8,944 bases of DNA from Cyanobacteria bacterium T3Sed10_376R1m (GCA_003566215.1 PXEJ01000189.1:1-8944); one strand, 5' to 3'. Shown: positions 1 to 7,230, counted from the first letter of the stretch. Numbers and translations: made by a program. The notes: generated from the sequence alone by a model not told the origin.

Positions 1-37
1 CAAGCTAATGATGGGGGTTCGATTCCCCCCACCCGCT
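1..37 (+). tRNA. tRNA-Gly, 3' part (5' end outside the window)
   Basis: The first 37 bases fold as the 3' half of a tRNA. They give the last anticodon base (C), two A, the 3' anticodon stem GCTAA, a four-base variable loop, a T arm (GGGGG, loop TTCGATT, CCCCC), the acceptor strand CACCCGC and a T discriminator. The implied 5' acceptor strand GCGGGTG, the U73 discriminator and the C at anticodon position 36 fit glycine tRNA. The rest of the anticodon is outside the window, so UCC and GCC cannot be told apart. CCA is not encoded (CTCTG follows), so it must be added after transcription, as is usual in cyanobacteria. Confidence 0.87.
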
Positions 38-171
38 CTGTTTTTTAGGTGATGAATATTAACTGTTTTCCGAAAAGTGAAGATGGTTATTTTCCCTTTA
101 ACGACATTAAATAATCATAGACTTGGTGGATAGAATCAGATTGAATTTAACCACTGTGAACCAAAAGTTGA

Positions 172-177
172 TATAAT
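172..177 (+). promoter_or_regulatory. candidate -10 box for rpoZ
   Basis: A perfect TATAAT lies 35 bases before the rpoZ ATG and would give a leader of roughly 30 bases. No good -35 hexamer sits 16-18 bases upstream, so it is supported only by the -10 match and its position. Read-through from the tRNA gene is an alternative source of transcription. Confidence 0.35.
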
Positions 178-212
178 GATAGTTCGCTAGTTATCGTCAT
201 AAAAAATTGGGA

Positions 213-440
213 ATGCTTAAAAAAAATACTTTTGACTCAGGACCTATAATGTATCGTAGTGATGAATTAATGGAAGCGGCTTCTAATCGCTACAAAATTA
301 CAGTACAAGTCGCAAAAAGAGCAAAACAAAGACGTTTTGAAGATTTTGAAAATATTGAAGAAGTCATGAAACCTGTTTTAAGGGCAATTATCGAAATGTC
401 CGATGAACTTACCCAACCTGAAATTATTAGCGATGACTAA
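213..440 (+). CDS. rpoZ: DNA-directed RNA polymerase subunit omega
   Basis: This is the small omega subunit of RNA polymerase, which helps fold and hold the beta' subunit and, in cyanobacteria, affects sigma-factor recruitment (family knowledge). The 75-residue product has the cyanobacterial omega pattern: a short variable N-terminus, then [20 protein letters not shown] with the conserved AxNRY core, a basic helix (VAKRAKQRR), then [25 protein letters not shown] and the typical ending TQPEII. I start at the ATG at 213. The frame stays open to a TTG at 207, which adds only two residues and has no better ribosome site; an internal ATG at 249 would remove residues that cyanobacterial homologues usually have. 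The gene reads away from the tRNA and is followed on the same strand by the gene at 521. Confidence 0.93.
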   Translation: MLKKNTFDSGPIMYRSDELMEAASNRYKITVQVAKRAKQRRFEDFENIEEVMKPVLRAIIEMSDELTQPEIISDD

Positions 441-520
441 GTTTGGGAAAATTATATTTAAATATTTTACAAGGCGCTTGATATGAGCTAAATTCTTTTA
501 TCATAGCCCTTTTTTTATTT

Positions 521-1111
521 ATGAAAAACATACGTTACGGACTAATTGCGATCGCAACTTCACTATTAATATATTGTTTCAACTGGGCAAATATATTTAA
601 CTATCAAAATAATCATAATTTGACCCATCGAGCCTTTGCACAACAAAGACTAACCCCCGAAATTATTGCAGAAATGATTTACGAGGAAAACCCCGATATT
701 CCTAAAGAAAACAATTATCAAAGTAGTAACACAGGGGAAATCGCTACTCAAAACACCCTTATCAGTAGATTTGTTCGCTACCATCAATTTGTTAAGTCTC
801 GCCCCGTTGCCTTTCGTCTTGACTGGAAACTAACCTTTGCAGACTATCTAGGTTATAACGAAACTATCAGAGAAGAAAACTATCCGGGGTTTCGCACCCT
901 TACCGAAAATCCCTTTACCAGAGATAAAGAAATTATCAATAGTCTTAGTAAACAACAACGGGACAAATTAGTAGATACCCTAGCAAGTATCCATCAACCT
1001 ACTTCACCATCTACCCCATCACAACAAAATTCTCCCCCCGAATCTTCTTCTACCCCTTCCTTTGTTTTACCTCAAAAAGGCGGTGCGGATTTACTATTAC
1101 CCTCCCCATAA
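521..1111 (+). CDS. hypothetical membrane-anchored or exported protein
   Basis: I do not recognise a named family. The 196-residue product starts with MKNIRYG and a hydrophobic stretch (about residues 7-24), then a short polar stretch ending in AFA before QQ (38-42). This could be a long signal peptide cleaved after residue 40, or an uncleaved N-terminal anchor; there is no lipobox cysteine. The following soluble part (about 41-155) is charged and rich in aromatic residues (FVRYHQF, RLDWKLTFADYLGY). The last 35-40 residues are low-complexity Pro/Ser/Thr/Gln, as in linkers of envelope proteins. A HIP1 site lies at 548-555 inside the hydrophobic segment. The gene follows rpoZ by 80 bases with no clear separate promoter. 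It ends 25 bases from the convergent phosphoesterase gene. Function unknown; the envelope location is inference. Confidence 0.78.
   Translation: MKNIRYGLIAIATSLLIYCFNWANIFNYQNNHNLTHRAFAQQRLTPEIIAEMIYEENPDIPKENNYQSSNTGEIATQNTLISRFVRYHQFVKSRPVAFRLDWKLTFADYLGYNETIREENYPGFRTLTENPFTRDKEIINSLSKQQRDKLVDTLASIHQPTSPSTPSQQNSPPESSSTPSFVLPQKGGADLLLPSP
548..555. repeat. HIP1 octamer GCGATCGC, first of eight copies
   Basis: HIP1 (highly iterated palindrome) is a cyanobacterial genome signature. Exact copies are at 548-555, 1807-1814, 2952-2959, 3982-3989, 5092-5099, 5533-5540, 7469-7476 and 8889-8896. The copies at 3982 and 5092 extend to the ten-base palindrome GGCGATCGCC. All eight lie inside coding regions. 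Near-misses with one altered end base occur around 3372 and 6219. Confidence 0.95.
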
Positions 1112-1112
1112 A

Positions 1113-1152
1113 AAGATTGAGTTGAGAAAAAATACCTTAAAAAAACAATCTT
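1113..1152. terminator. weak candidate terminator between convergent genes
   Basis: AAGATTG (1113-1119) and CAATCTT (1146-1152) are perfect 7-base inverted repeats, with GATTTTTT just after the right arm. They sit between the + strand gene ending at 1111 and the - strand gene ending at 1137, where a shared terminator would be expected. The 26-base loop is long and the stem is AT-rich, so the support is mainly positional. Confidence 0.25.
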
Positions 1153-1892
1153 GATTTTTTAGGTCGAAGGGTTTTGGGATTTAGTTGACAAATAGCTTTG
1201 TCGAGGGGAGTTTTTGTAAAATTTTGACCAAAACTATCCACTTGATAAACCATTGACTCGTTTAATTCTAGGGCAGTTAGTTTGCCGATACTATGATGAT
1301 ATGCTCCCGTATCAATTCCCAACCAACCTTCTCCTGCAACTATTTGTCCGGGTTTAACTCCTGAAAAAGTAAAAGTGATAGTATGACCAATAATGATTGT
1401 TTTATCTTCAAAATAGGGTTTGTCAATGCGATGAAACTCACTTCTAATCCAGCAAAATTGATCAGATGTTTGTTTGTTATGGGGGATGTAAGGATCAATT
1501 CCTGCATGGACTAACCAATAATCGCCTAAGTCTAAGTGTAAGGGTAATGTCTTCATCCACTCAATATGCTCAGGAGGTATTTTATTTTTGTAACTGGCAA
1601 TGGTGGGATAACCCCCATTTTGTAACCATGATTGAAAAGTTGCATGGTTTAATCCTGTTTCATGGAAAGAATCAAGAAGCATGACTTCATGATTCCCTAA
1701 AATACAGGGATAATTGTTATCTATGACAAATTGTACAACCTCAGAACTCTGAGAACCTCTATCTATTAAGTCTCCCAAGAAATAAATTTCATCTTCGGAA
1801 CTGGGTGCGATCGCATTTAGCAACCCAGATAAAGCGTCAAAATGTCCATGAATATCCCCAATAACAAATCTTTTCTTAGCTGTTGTTGTCAT
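1137..1892 (-). CDS. PPP-type metallophosphoesterase (Ser/Thr phosphatase-like)
   Basis: This is a two-metal phosphoesterase of the calcineurin-like fold, in the bacterial PPP group that includes PrpA-type phosphatases and ApaH-like enzymes. All signature blocks are present in order: GDIHGH (12-17), GDLIDRG (40-46), GNHE (66-69), VHAG (128-131), GH (169-170) and a final GIDTGA (192-197). These supply the metal-binding Asp, His and Asn residues and the catalytic His of GNHE, so the enzyme should be active. At 251 residues it is of normal family length and has no signal peptide or membrane segment, so it is cytoplasmic. The substrate cannot be read from sequence: a phosphoprotein phosphatase or a dinucleoside polyphosphate hydrolase are both possible. 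The ATG at 1892 is followed at once by the first motif. Raf1 lies upstream on the same strand, 46 bases away. Confidence 0.92.
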   Translation of the reverse strand: MTTTAKKRFVIGDIHGHFDALSGLLNAIAPSSEDEIYFLGDLIDRGSQSSEVVQFVIDNNYPCILGNHEVMLLDSFHETGLNHATFQSWLQNGGYPTIASYKNKIPPEHIEWMKTLPLHLDLGDYWLVHAGIDPYIPHNKQTSDQFCWIRSEFHRIDKPYFEDKTIIIGHTITFTFSGVKPGQIVAGEGWLGIDTGAYHHSIGKLTALELNESMVYQVDSFGQNFTKTPLDKAICQLNPKTLRPKKSRLFF

Positions 1893-1938
1893 TATTTGTC
1901 TATGCTAAACACCCAATTATTCTCATTGTACATTAAAT

Positions 1939-3021
1939 TTAATCGTCCATTTGCCAAGGTTGCTCCAAATTTGCTTCATCTAAGATTTTTTTCTGCTTGA
2001 GAATGACCAATAATTTACCTATAATTTCTCCCTCAGACTCACGAGACAACCATTTCAACCTTAATTGTCCTCCCTCATTAACTAAGAAATAATTTGTAAT
2101 ATCCCATGTCTTTTCCTCTAGATCAATTACCACTAAAAGATTCTCTGGTTTTACTTGTGTTTCATTTGGTAAATCAGTGGTGTTACAAAAAGCAACCACG
2201 GGATTTTTTGCTAATAAGATTACTTGCCATCTCGGAATCGAAACAATTTGCAAAGGTTCATGTAGCGAAACTACCCCAAAAGGTTCTTGGGATTCTAGGG
2301 GGGTGATATTTTCTAAATTATCAGGGGAAAGAGGAAAACTACCCACCACCGGTAAAATACAAGGAAGCTGATCTTCTTCTTCCAAACGATACACGGGCAA
2401 TAGGGGAGCATTTACCAAGGATTCACTATTAACAATATCGCTCAACAACTGCTGTATTTGATTTCTCGCATCTTCCGAGGAGGCAAATTTTAACCCCTCA
2501 GCAATTAAACGAGCTCTATCAGTAAGGGTTTTCTTTTGTTTGGCACTTTTCCAATATTGATAAGCCACTGCATCTCCCGGATGGGGAGTAAATCCCGTGG
2601 GAGGTTGAGATAGACGAGAAAAATGTTTTATGGCTTTAGCGACTTCCTTTGCACCATCAACATCTAATGCTTTTTCTTGACACACTAAGGCCGCTTTTAA
2701 TCTATCTTCATGGTTCAAAATTCTTAATTCATACAATACATCGCTACGGGGCCCTTGATAATATTCGAGGGTGGTTTCTTTTGCCCCTGAGAGAATTAGA
2801 CTGTCATAGACTTGAGACGCAACTATGACTAAGTTTTGTTGACTATTTTGCAAACCTGTTTTTTCAAATATTTCTTGGGGATTAATACCTGCTTTTTGTA
2901 ATTTTTGGCTTTTTTTTCCCCAATCTACCCAATTTCCCTCTTTGTGGAGGAGCGATCGCATGATCTCCTCTTTTTCTTCTGCTTCAATATGAGTATTGTT
3001 ATCAGTAATATTATCTGTCAT
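1939..3021 (-). CDS. raf1: RuBisCO accumulation factor 1 (Raf1)
   Basis: Raf1 is a dimeric chaperone of cyanobacteria and plants that binds folded RbcL after chaperonin release and assembles the RbcL8 core before the small subunits replace it (family knowledge). The 360-residue product has the Raf1 layout: a variable acidic N-terminus (1-20), a helix-turn-helix-like region (about 20-75, with EGNWVDWGKKSQKLQKAG), a helical domain (about 75-200, with LSGAKETTLEYYQGP, YELRILNHEDR and AAL repeats), a linker, and a C-terminal beta domain (about 205-345) that mediates dimerisation. The frame opens at a TTG at 3024, directly before an ATG at 3021; I use the ATG. No Shine-Dalgarno motif is seen. The kinase gene lies upstream on the same strand, 288 bases away, so raf1 probably has its own promoter. 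No rbcL or rbcS gene is nearby. Confidence 0.93.
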   Translation of the reverse strand: MTDNITDNNTHIEAEEKEEIMRSLLHKEGNWVDWGKKSQKLQKAGINPQEIFEKTGLQNSQQNLVIVASQVYDSLILSGAKETTLEYYQGPRSDVLYELRILNHEDRLKAALVCQEKALDVDGAKEVAKAIKHFSRLSQPPTGFTPHPGDAVAYQYWKSAKQKKTLTDRARLIAEGLKFASSEDARNQIQQLLSDIVNSESLVNAPLLPVYRLEEEDQLPCILPVVGSFPLSPDNLENITPLESQEPFGVVSLHEPLQIVSIPRWQVILLAKNPVVAFCNTTDLPNETQVKPENLLVVIDLEEKTWDITNYFLVNEGGQLRLKWLSRESEGEIIGKLLVILKQKKILDEANLEQPWQMDD

Positions 3022-3072
3022 CAAAAATTTTAGGTTTCAAACCCTATGGTTTTAATACGGCTACACATACTT

Positions 3073-3078
3073 ACTATA
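3073..3078 (-). promoter_or_regulatory. candidate -10 box for raf1
   Basis: On the - strand this reads TATAGT, 51 bases before the raf1 ATG, implying a leader of about 45 bases. A TTGGCA lies upstream but only about 10 bases away, too close to be a standard -35. The rest of the 288-base gap is very AT-rich and offers other weak -10-like strings, so the assignment is tentative. Confidence 0.27.
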
Positions 3079-3309
3079 CCACTTTTTTTGCCAAGATATA
3101 ATTTATAAATACTATATTTTTTATCAATTATTAAACGATATTTAACCCTATTTTAACTTAAAAAACAGACTACTAATACTATATTATAATCAAAAAAATA
3201 TTGATAATTATACATAGATAAAAAGACTAAAACTAATCTTAATATCATGCAATTATCATCTACCTTGAAAATAGATGTGAATAAATTTAAATTAAAACCG
3301 ATAAAGCTA

Positions 3310-4851
3310 TTAGCTAATTTTGCGAAAAAGATTAATTATAAAAAGTAATATTATTGATATTATTGAAAGCACGATCGCACTTATCACTGGTAGTAAAATA
3401 ACGGGAAAAAGAGGAAATTCTGAAATAGTAGGTAGTTGAGTCAGGGAAAAAATAATACCATGTAAAGGAGGTAGAAAATAAACAAGACCTAAACTAATCC
3501 CCCCCACAAGAATTAAGTCAAATTTTTCAATTAATCGTTTCCAAAGGGCAAAAACTATCAAGCCAGTAAATCCCCCCAAAATTCCTACTTGAATAGAAAA
3601 ACTCAGGGAAGGGAAAAAGCTCAAAAGAGCGATGGTACTTAGGGTAACTTGAAAACCAACAAAAGCAGTCCCACTAACTACTCTCTTATAGGATAAAGGA
3701 GGAAGTGGAGTAGAAATCTTTTTCGATTTTGATGGGGGGGAAGCAACTTCAATATTTTCCTCTAACTCCTGTCTTTGTAGGTTAATTTCTTGGGTTGTGA
3801 CCCCAGATGACTTTATAGGGGCATTAGGGGGAGATTTAAGGGGCTTAGGAGTAGCATTTGTCTGCTTATGAACAACACCCTCAAATTTACCTTGAGGATC
3901 AATAATAGCTAAAGCCTCCTTTGCCGTCTGAAAACGCCTTGCTGGATTGTGTTGCAACATTTTTTCTAAAGTTAAGCCAAGGCGATCGCCAACTTGTACA
4001 TAATGACGCCATCGCCAACTATTGCTATAGGCATCATACAAATCTGTAACAGGTTTAGCTGTCAAAAGCGTTACACAAGTAACCGCTAGGGCATAAAAAT
4101 CCGTTGAGGGAAAAACCTGCGCCCCCGCCATTTGTTCTGGAGGTGCAAAGCCCATAGAGTATATTCCCGTTGATTTTGCCAAAGGATTAGACACATTGCT
4201 CGTAACTATTTTTACTGCCCCAAAATCTAAAAGATACAATAAACCGTTATTATTACGCATAATATTTGAAGGTTTAATATCTCGATGAATTGAGCCGTTA
4301 TGGTGAACAAAGTCTAATATTTTTAATACTTCTTGTAATATTTCCGTAACTTCTTTTTCGGAAAAAGCACCTTTACTTAATAATTCTTGCTCTAAATCTT
4401 GCCCATCAATAAACTCTTGAACTAAATAAAAATACTGTTCGTCTATTTTGTTTTTCTTAGATTTCCTATTGGGTACAAGTAACGGAAAATAAGCAAATAA
4501 ATCTGGAATTTGGGGATGTTTATTCCCTAAATTGTCTAAAACTAAAGCCTCTCGCTCAAAAAGTTCTAGAGCTATTTTTAACTCTTCTTCTCCCAAATTT
4601 CCCTCTGGCTGAAACTGTTTGACAACGCATTTTCTTAAGGTTGGGCTATAGCGATCAATTGCTAAATATGCCGCTCCAAAGCCTCCTTTTCCTAGCAATT
4701 CTAGGGGTAAATATCTCCCTGCCAAAATTAATGGCATCCCACAACTAATGCAGTATTTTTGTTGTACTGTTTGCAATAATGATTTATTTTTTAATTCTTG
4801 AAAATGATTAACAGGATGGTTACAATAGGGGCGAGTACAGAGTATTTTCAT
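3310..4851 (-). CDS. 4-Cys-prefix Ser/Thr protein kinase with four C-terminal membrane helices
   Basis: This is a Hanks-type protein kinase of the cyanobacterial Spk kind, 513 residues. It begins with a short cysteine module, C5-x4-C10 and C34-x2-C37-G, the '4-Cys prefix' seen in many cyanobacterial kinases and likely a zinc ribbon or redox site. The kinase domain (about 46-318) has GKGGFG (54-59), the ATP-binding Lys78 in VVKQF, HRDIKPSN (189-196, catalytic Asp191), DFG (209-211), APPEQ (236-240), DFYALA (251-256) and a final ARRF Arg, so it should be catalytically active. A polar Pro/Ser/Lys linker (about 319-390) leads to four hydrophobic segments (about 399-417, 419-437, 446-468, 482-508). 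The catalytic part is therefore probably cytoplasmic on a membrane anchor with no clear sensor domain. The genes on both sides have the same direction but wide gaps (114 and 288 bases). Substrates are unknown. Confidence 0.93.
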   Translation of the reverse strand: MKILCTRPYCNHPVNHFQELKNKSLLQTVQQKYCISCGMPLILAGRYLPLELLGKGGFGAAYLAIDRYSPTLRKCVVKQFQPEGNLGEEELKIALELFEREALVLDNLGNKHPQIPDLFAYFPLLVPNRKSKKNKIDEQYFYLVQEFIDGQDLEQELLSKGAFSEKEVTEILQEVLKILDFVHHNGSIHRDIKPSNIMRNNNGLLYLLDFGAVKIVTSNVSNPLAKSTGIYSMGFAPPEQMAGAQVFPSTDFYALAVTCVTLLTAKPVTDLYDAYSNSWRWRHYVQVGDRLGLTLEKMLQHNPARRFQTAKEALAIIDPQGKFEGVVHKQTNATPKPLKSPPNAPIKSSGVTTQEINLQRQELEENIEVASPPSKSKKISTPLPPLSYKRVVSGTAFVGFQVTLSTIALLSFFPSLSFSIQVGILGGFTGLIVFALWKRLIEKFDLILVGGISLGLVYFLPPLHGIIFSLTQLPTISEFPLFPVILLPVISAIVLSIISIILLFIINLFRKIS

Positions 4852-4965
4852 AAAATTAGATGGTTATGGGTGATTAGCAATGAATGATTAAATTTTATTA
4901 GTTAGTTAGAATATGCCCAAAAATAAGATCAAACTTAATACTAAACACCTTGAAAATATAAACAA

Positions 4966-5625
4966 TTAAGCAATCTTTTCGCAAGTGCGGGATGTTTTCG
5001 GTGGAATGGGTAAATCATATTTAGTATGAAAGTCTTTTTGTACTTTTAAGCTCAGTCGAGGTGATATTTGTTTGACTATTTGAGCTAAAAGGCGATCGCC
5101 AGTATTCTGTATAATATTTATTGGTAACTTATAAATAAAAGCAGGAAATACAACCCGAACTTCTAAATCTAAACTCCAGTTAATTCTTGTTATTTCATCT
5201 GGGAAAAAAGAGGCTATTTTTTTTGTGAAAATTTTATCTAAATCTTCTCCTACTTCTTCAGGGGCGATAGCTTCTATATCCATTTCCGAGCGATAATTAA
5301 CCTCATAACCATCCTGGTTAAAATCAGGATTAGGAACAGAATACATCGCATAATGGCCTAAATTAGGTGGTTCTAAAATAACACTCATCTGAGGCTCAAC
5401 ATCATAACCAAATGCACCATAACGACCCACTATTAAAGTATAACCATGATCTCCAAAAGGTTCAGCCTTCATCGGAGATGCACACCTAACAAACCATCCC
5501 TGATGTTCGTTGAGATAATTAGCCACAGTAGTGCGATCGCAATACATCTCCATCTTACCACTAAATCTAGTATTAAACGCAAAAGGTTGGGGTGTAAAAA
5601 TTTGTTTATTACCTAAAACTTCCAT
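4966..5625 (-). CDS. DUF1997 family protein
   Basis: A 219-residue protein that matches the DUF1997 family found in cyanobacteria and plant plastid lineages. Recognisable family blocks are an N-terminal FSGKMEMYCDRTTVANYLNEH (about 21-41), then WFVRCASPMKAEPFGDHGY and a beta-rich core with LIVGRYGAFGYDVEPQMSV. Further on are a charged middle section and the ending SPRLSLKVQKDFH. There is no signal peptide or membrane segment, so it is probably cytoplasmic or peripheral. The biochemical role of the family is not established; a START/polyketide-cyclase-like fold is possible but I cannot show it. No Shine-Dalgarno motif precedes the ATG at 5625. Gaps of 114 and 170 bases to its neighbours suggest it is transcribed alone. 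Confidence 0.87.
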   Translation of the reverse strand: MEVLGNKQIFTPQPFAFNTRFSGKMEMYCDRTTVANYLNEHQGWFVRCASPMKAEPFGDHGYTLIVGRYGAFGYDVEPQMSVILEPPNLGHYAMYSVPNPDFNQDGYEVNYRSEMDIEAIAPEEVGEDLDKIFTKKIASFFPDEITRINWSLDLEVRVVFPAFIYKLPINIIQNTGDRLLAQIVKQISPRLSLKVQKDFHTKYDLPIPPKTSRTCEKIA

Positions 5626-5795
5626 ATATAATTAATTAGGATTAGTTAAAACAGTCCATTTTAAAAAAATAGGGGGGTATGATTGACAACTACAGAGTTT
5701 AATTTTCCCCATTTTTTGTGCTTAGTCTTACACTTTTAATCTAATTTATTATTTTAAACTTCCTCAGAAAAAAAATATTTTAGACCATTTCTCCA

Positions 5796-6389
5796 TCAAT
5801 AACTCTTCTTCGTGATAAACCTCGCAGAATAAATACCACCCAAAAAACCAAATAAATGCCCTAACCATGACACCCCCGGAGTAAGAGGAAAAATCCCCCA
5901 AATCATTCCTCCATAAAGAAAAATAACCGTTAGAGAAAGAGCAATAGAAGGTACATTTTTCTGAAAATAACCCCTAGCCAACAAAAAACCCATATAACCA
6001 AAAATAACACCACTTGCCCCCATAGTAATAGAATTAGGTTGAGCAAATAACCATACCCCCACACCACTAAAAATAGCGGAAATAGCACTAACTACATAAA
6101 AATCCTTAGTATTTTGTAACATCACAAACCACCCTAAAATCGCAAAGGGAAAAGTATTAGCCACTAAATGAGGAAAATCCACATGAAGAAAAGGGGCAAA
6201 GAAAATTCCCCTAACACCGATCGCACTTCTTGGTACAATACCAAGAGAATTAAGACTATAGTCAGAGTTAGCAAATAAAAATTGATTAATAATTTCTAAA
6301 GTCCAAAAAATAAGCAAAAATAAACCCAGAATCTTAACTTGATTTCGTAACTCTTTAGTAAAAGCCTTCATTTCTTCACTACTACCCAT
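5796..6389 (-). CDS. rhomboid family intramembrane serine protease
   Basis: Rhomboids cut membrane-protein substrates inside the lipid bilayer with a Ser-His dyad. The 197-residue product carries the family signatures: HxxxN in HLVANT (His74, Asn78), the catalytic serine motif GASG (124-127, Ser126), a GxxxG-like run in the following helix (GVIFGYMGF), and the catalytic His178 in WLGHLFGFLGG. About six hydrophobic helices fill residues 18-190, the basic bacterial rhomboid core without an extra domain. All key residues are intact, so it should be active; substrates are unknown. The start at 6389 is favoured over the Met at residue 7 because a strong Shine-Dalgarno motif precedes it. It lies 18 bases downstream of the acetyltransferase gene, probably in one transcript. 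Confidence 0.93.
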   Translation of the reverse strand: MGSSEEMKAFTKELRNQVKILGLFLLIFWTLEIINQFLFANSDYSLNSLGIVPRSAIGVRGIFFAPFLHVDFPHLVANTFPFAILGWFVMLQNTKDFYVVSAISAIFSGVGVWLFAQPNSITMGASGVIFGYMGFLLARGYFQKNVPSIALSLTVIFLYGGMIWGIFPLTPGVSWLGHLFGFLGGIYSARFITKKSY

Positions 6390-6394
6390 GGTAA

Positions 6395-6400
6395 CTCCCC
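6395..6400 (-). promoter_or_regulatory. ribosome binding site of the rhomboid gene
   Basis: On the - strand this is GGGGAG, five bases before the ATG at 6389. It is the clearest Shine-Dalgarno motif in the window, where most genes have none. It settles the start codon and suggests the gene is translated independently of the gene upstream. Confidence 0.65.
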
Positions 6401-6407
6401 TAAAATA

Positions 6408-6869
6408 CTAAATAATTATCTTCTCCATTTTATAACGTTCAAAAGAAACTTCTCCGTACTTAATCCTTTCCATTTCCATAACTTTAAAACCACAACGGCA
6501 AAAAACTGGTTGAGAAAAAAAACTTGCCTCAGTATAAAATCTCTTAATACCATTCCTAACTCCCCTATCTACCACATAATTTAAAAGTTTTGTACCATAT
6601 CCTTTTCTAGTACATTGAGGATGAACATATAAAGAAGCAATATGCCCATCACCTTTCAAACCGCAAAAACCAATAATCTTTGTTTCCACTTCCATAACAT
6701 AGGTTTGAGGCACAAAAATAAAATCCCAAAACTTAGTTATATTATCAGGAGTACATGACCAAGCAACAACTTGCTCTTTAGTATATAACTCAGGGGCTAA
6801 CTGTTCTACTGATTGTCGATATATCTCCCTCAAAATATCAAACTCCGAAGTTAAAACTAAACGAAACAT
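6408..6869 (-). CDS. GNAT family N-acetyltransferase
   Basis: A 153-residue single-domain acetyltransferase that would use acetyl-CoA. The acetyl-CoA pyrophosphate-binding motif is visible as SLYVHPQCTRKGYGTKLL (79-96), with the R-K-G-Y-G loop at 88-92. It follows the beta strands VMEVETKIIGFCGL (58-71) and precedes the C-terminal block EASFFSQPVFCRCGFKVMEME, typical of the fold. The N-terminal part with YTKEQVVAW resembles the YafP-like subgroup. The substrate is unknown. The frame extends to a TTG at 6881, four codons upstream, but I choose the ATG at 6869, where the family's first strand (FRLVLTSEFD) begins. No Shine-Dalgarno motif is seen. It is the first gene of a likely two-gene unit with the rhomboid protease and is divergent from the gene at 7000. 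Confidence 0.9.
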   Translation of the reverse strand: MFRLVLTSEFDILREIYRQSVEQLAPELYTKEQVVAWSCTPDNITKFWDFIFVPQTYVMEVETKIIGFCGLKGDGHIASLYVHPQCTRKGYGTKLLNYVVDRGVRNGIKRFYTEASFFSQPVFCRCGFKVMEMERIKYGEVSFERYKMEKIII

Positions 6870-6921
6870 AGTAAAAATCAATTCGATGTAATCACGAATA
6901 TAGCAAAAATTTATCTAAAGT

Positions 6922-6950
6922 TTGACACAGCGTAAAACTAGCTTTATTAG
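6922..6950 (+). promoter_or_regulatory. candidate sigma70-type promoter for the His-rich gene and csaB
   Basis: A perfect -35 TTGACA (6922-6927) is followed after exactly 17 bases by TATTAG (6945-6950), which matches the -10 consensus at four of six positions. It would start transcription near 6957, giving a leader of about 43 bases to the ATG at 7000. It lies in the divergent gap between the acetyltransferase and the + strand genes. Confidence 0.45.
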
Positions 6951-6999
6951 ACACCTTTAAGAAATAATAGAAAAAGTAAAATTATTCTCTTTAACTATT

Positions 7000-7143
7000 A
7001 TGAACCCTAAAAGCACAAAATCCCTATTAATATTAGGGGTAAGTAGTATTTTTTTTGTTGTCACAAGTATTTCCGCCCATACAAAAAATCAAGATTTAGT
7101 TTCAGAAAATTCCTCCCCCAACCATAATCACCATCATCAATAA
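7000..7143 (+). CDS. 47-residue signal-peptide fragment of the split His-rich gene
   Basis: The frame runs from the ATG at 7000 to the TAA at 7141. It encodes a basic N-terminus (MNPKSTK), a hydrophobic core (about residues 8-24, LLILGVSS then IFFVVTS) and a plausible cleavage site after ISA (about 26). A polar tail ends in NHNHHHQ. If translated alone it would export only a short His-rich peptide of about 20 residues, so it is more likely the severed N-terminus of the protein continued at 7144-7497 than a gene in its own right. Confidence 0.5.
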   Translation: MNPKSTKSLLILGVSSIFFVVTSISAHTKNQDLVSENSSPNHNHHHQ

Positions 7144-7230
7144 ACCCCAACAACACACCATCATAAAACCTTAGACATCTCAAATCATGATTCAATTCCC
7201 ACCATAAAAATTAATACTTATGCCGATAAA

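Noticed and set aside
470..516. A GGC...GCC pair followed by a T run, considered as an rpoZ terminator.
   Set aside because: Only three outer pairs form cleanly, the inner part mismatches, and the T run abuts the ATG at 521.
1466..1684. A + strand frame of 72 codons inside the phosphoesterase gene.
   Set aside because: It is antisense to a gene with complete catalytic motifs and has no protein-like features.
2106..2371. Two overlapping + strand frames of 64-66 codons inside raf1.
   Set aside because: Both are antisense shadows of the well-supported raf1 frame.
3257..3277. CATCTA / TAGATG inverted repeat downstream of the kinase gene, considered as its terminator.
   Set aside because: The 6-base AT-rich stem has no T run after it on the - strand.
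3247..3348. A + strand frame of 33 codons starting with MQLSSTLK.
   Set aside because: It runs antisense into the 3' end of the kinase gene, has no ribosome site, and looks like AT-rich chance sequence.
5683..5688. A perfect TTGACA on the + strand, considered as a -35 box.
   Set aside because: There is no -10-like hexamer 16-18 bases downstream, and the flanking genes lie on the other strand.
7141..7143. Recoding of the TAA as a special amino-acid codon.
   Set aside because: Selenocysteine uses TGA and pyrrolysine TAG, and no stimulatory structure is apparent after the stop; a nonsense mutation or sequencing error is simpler.
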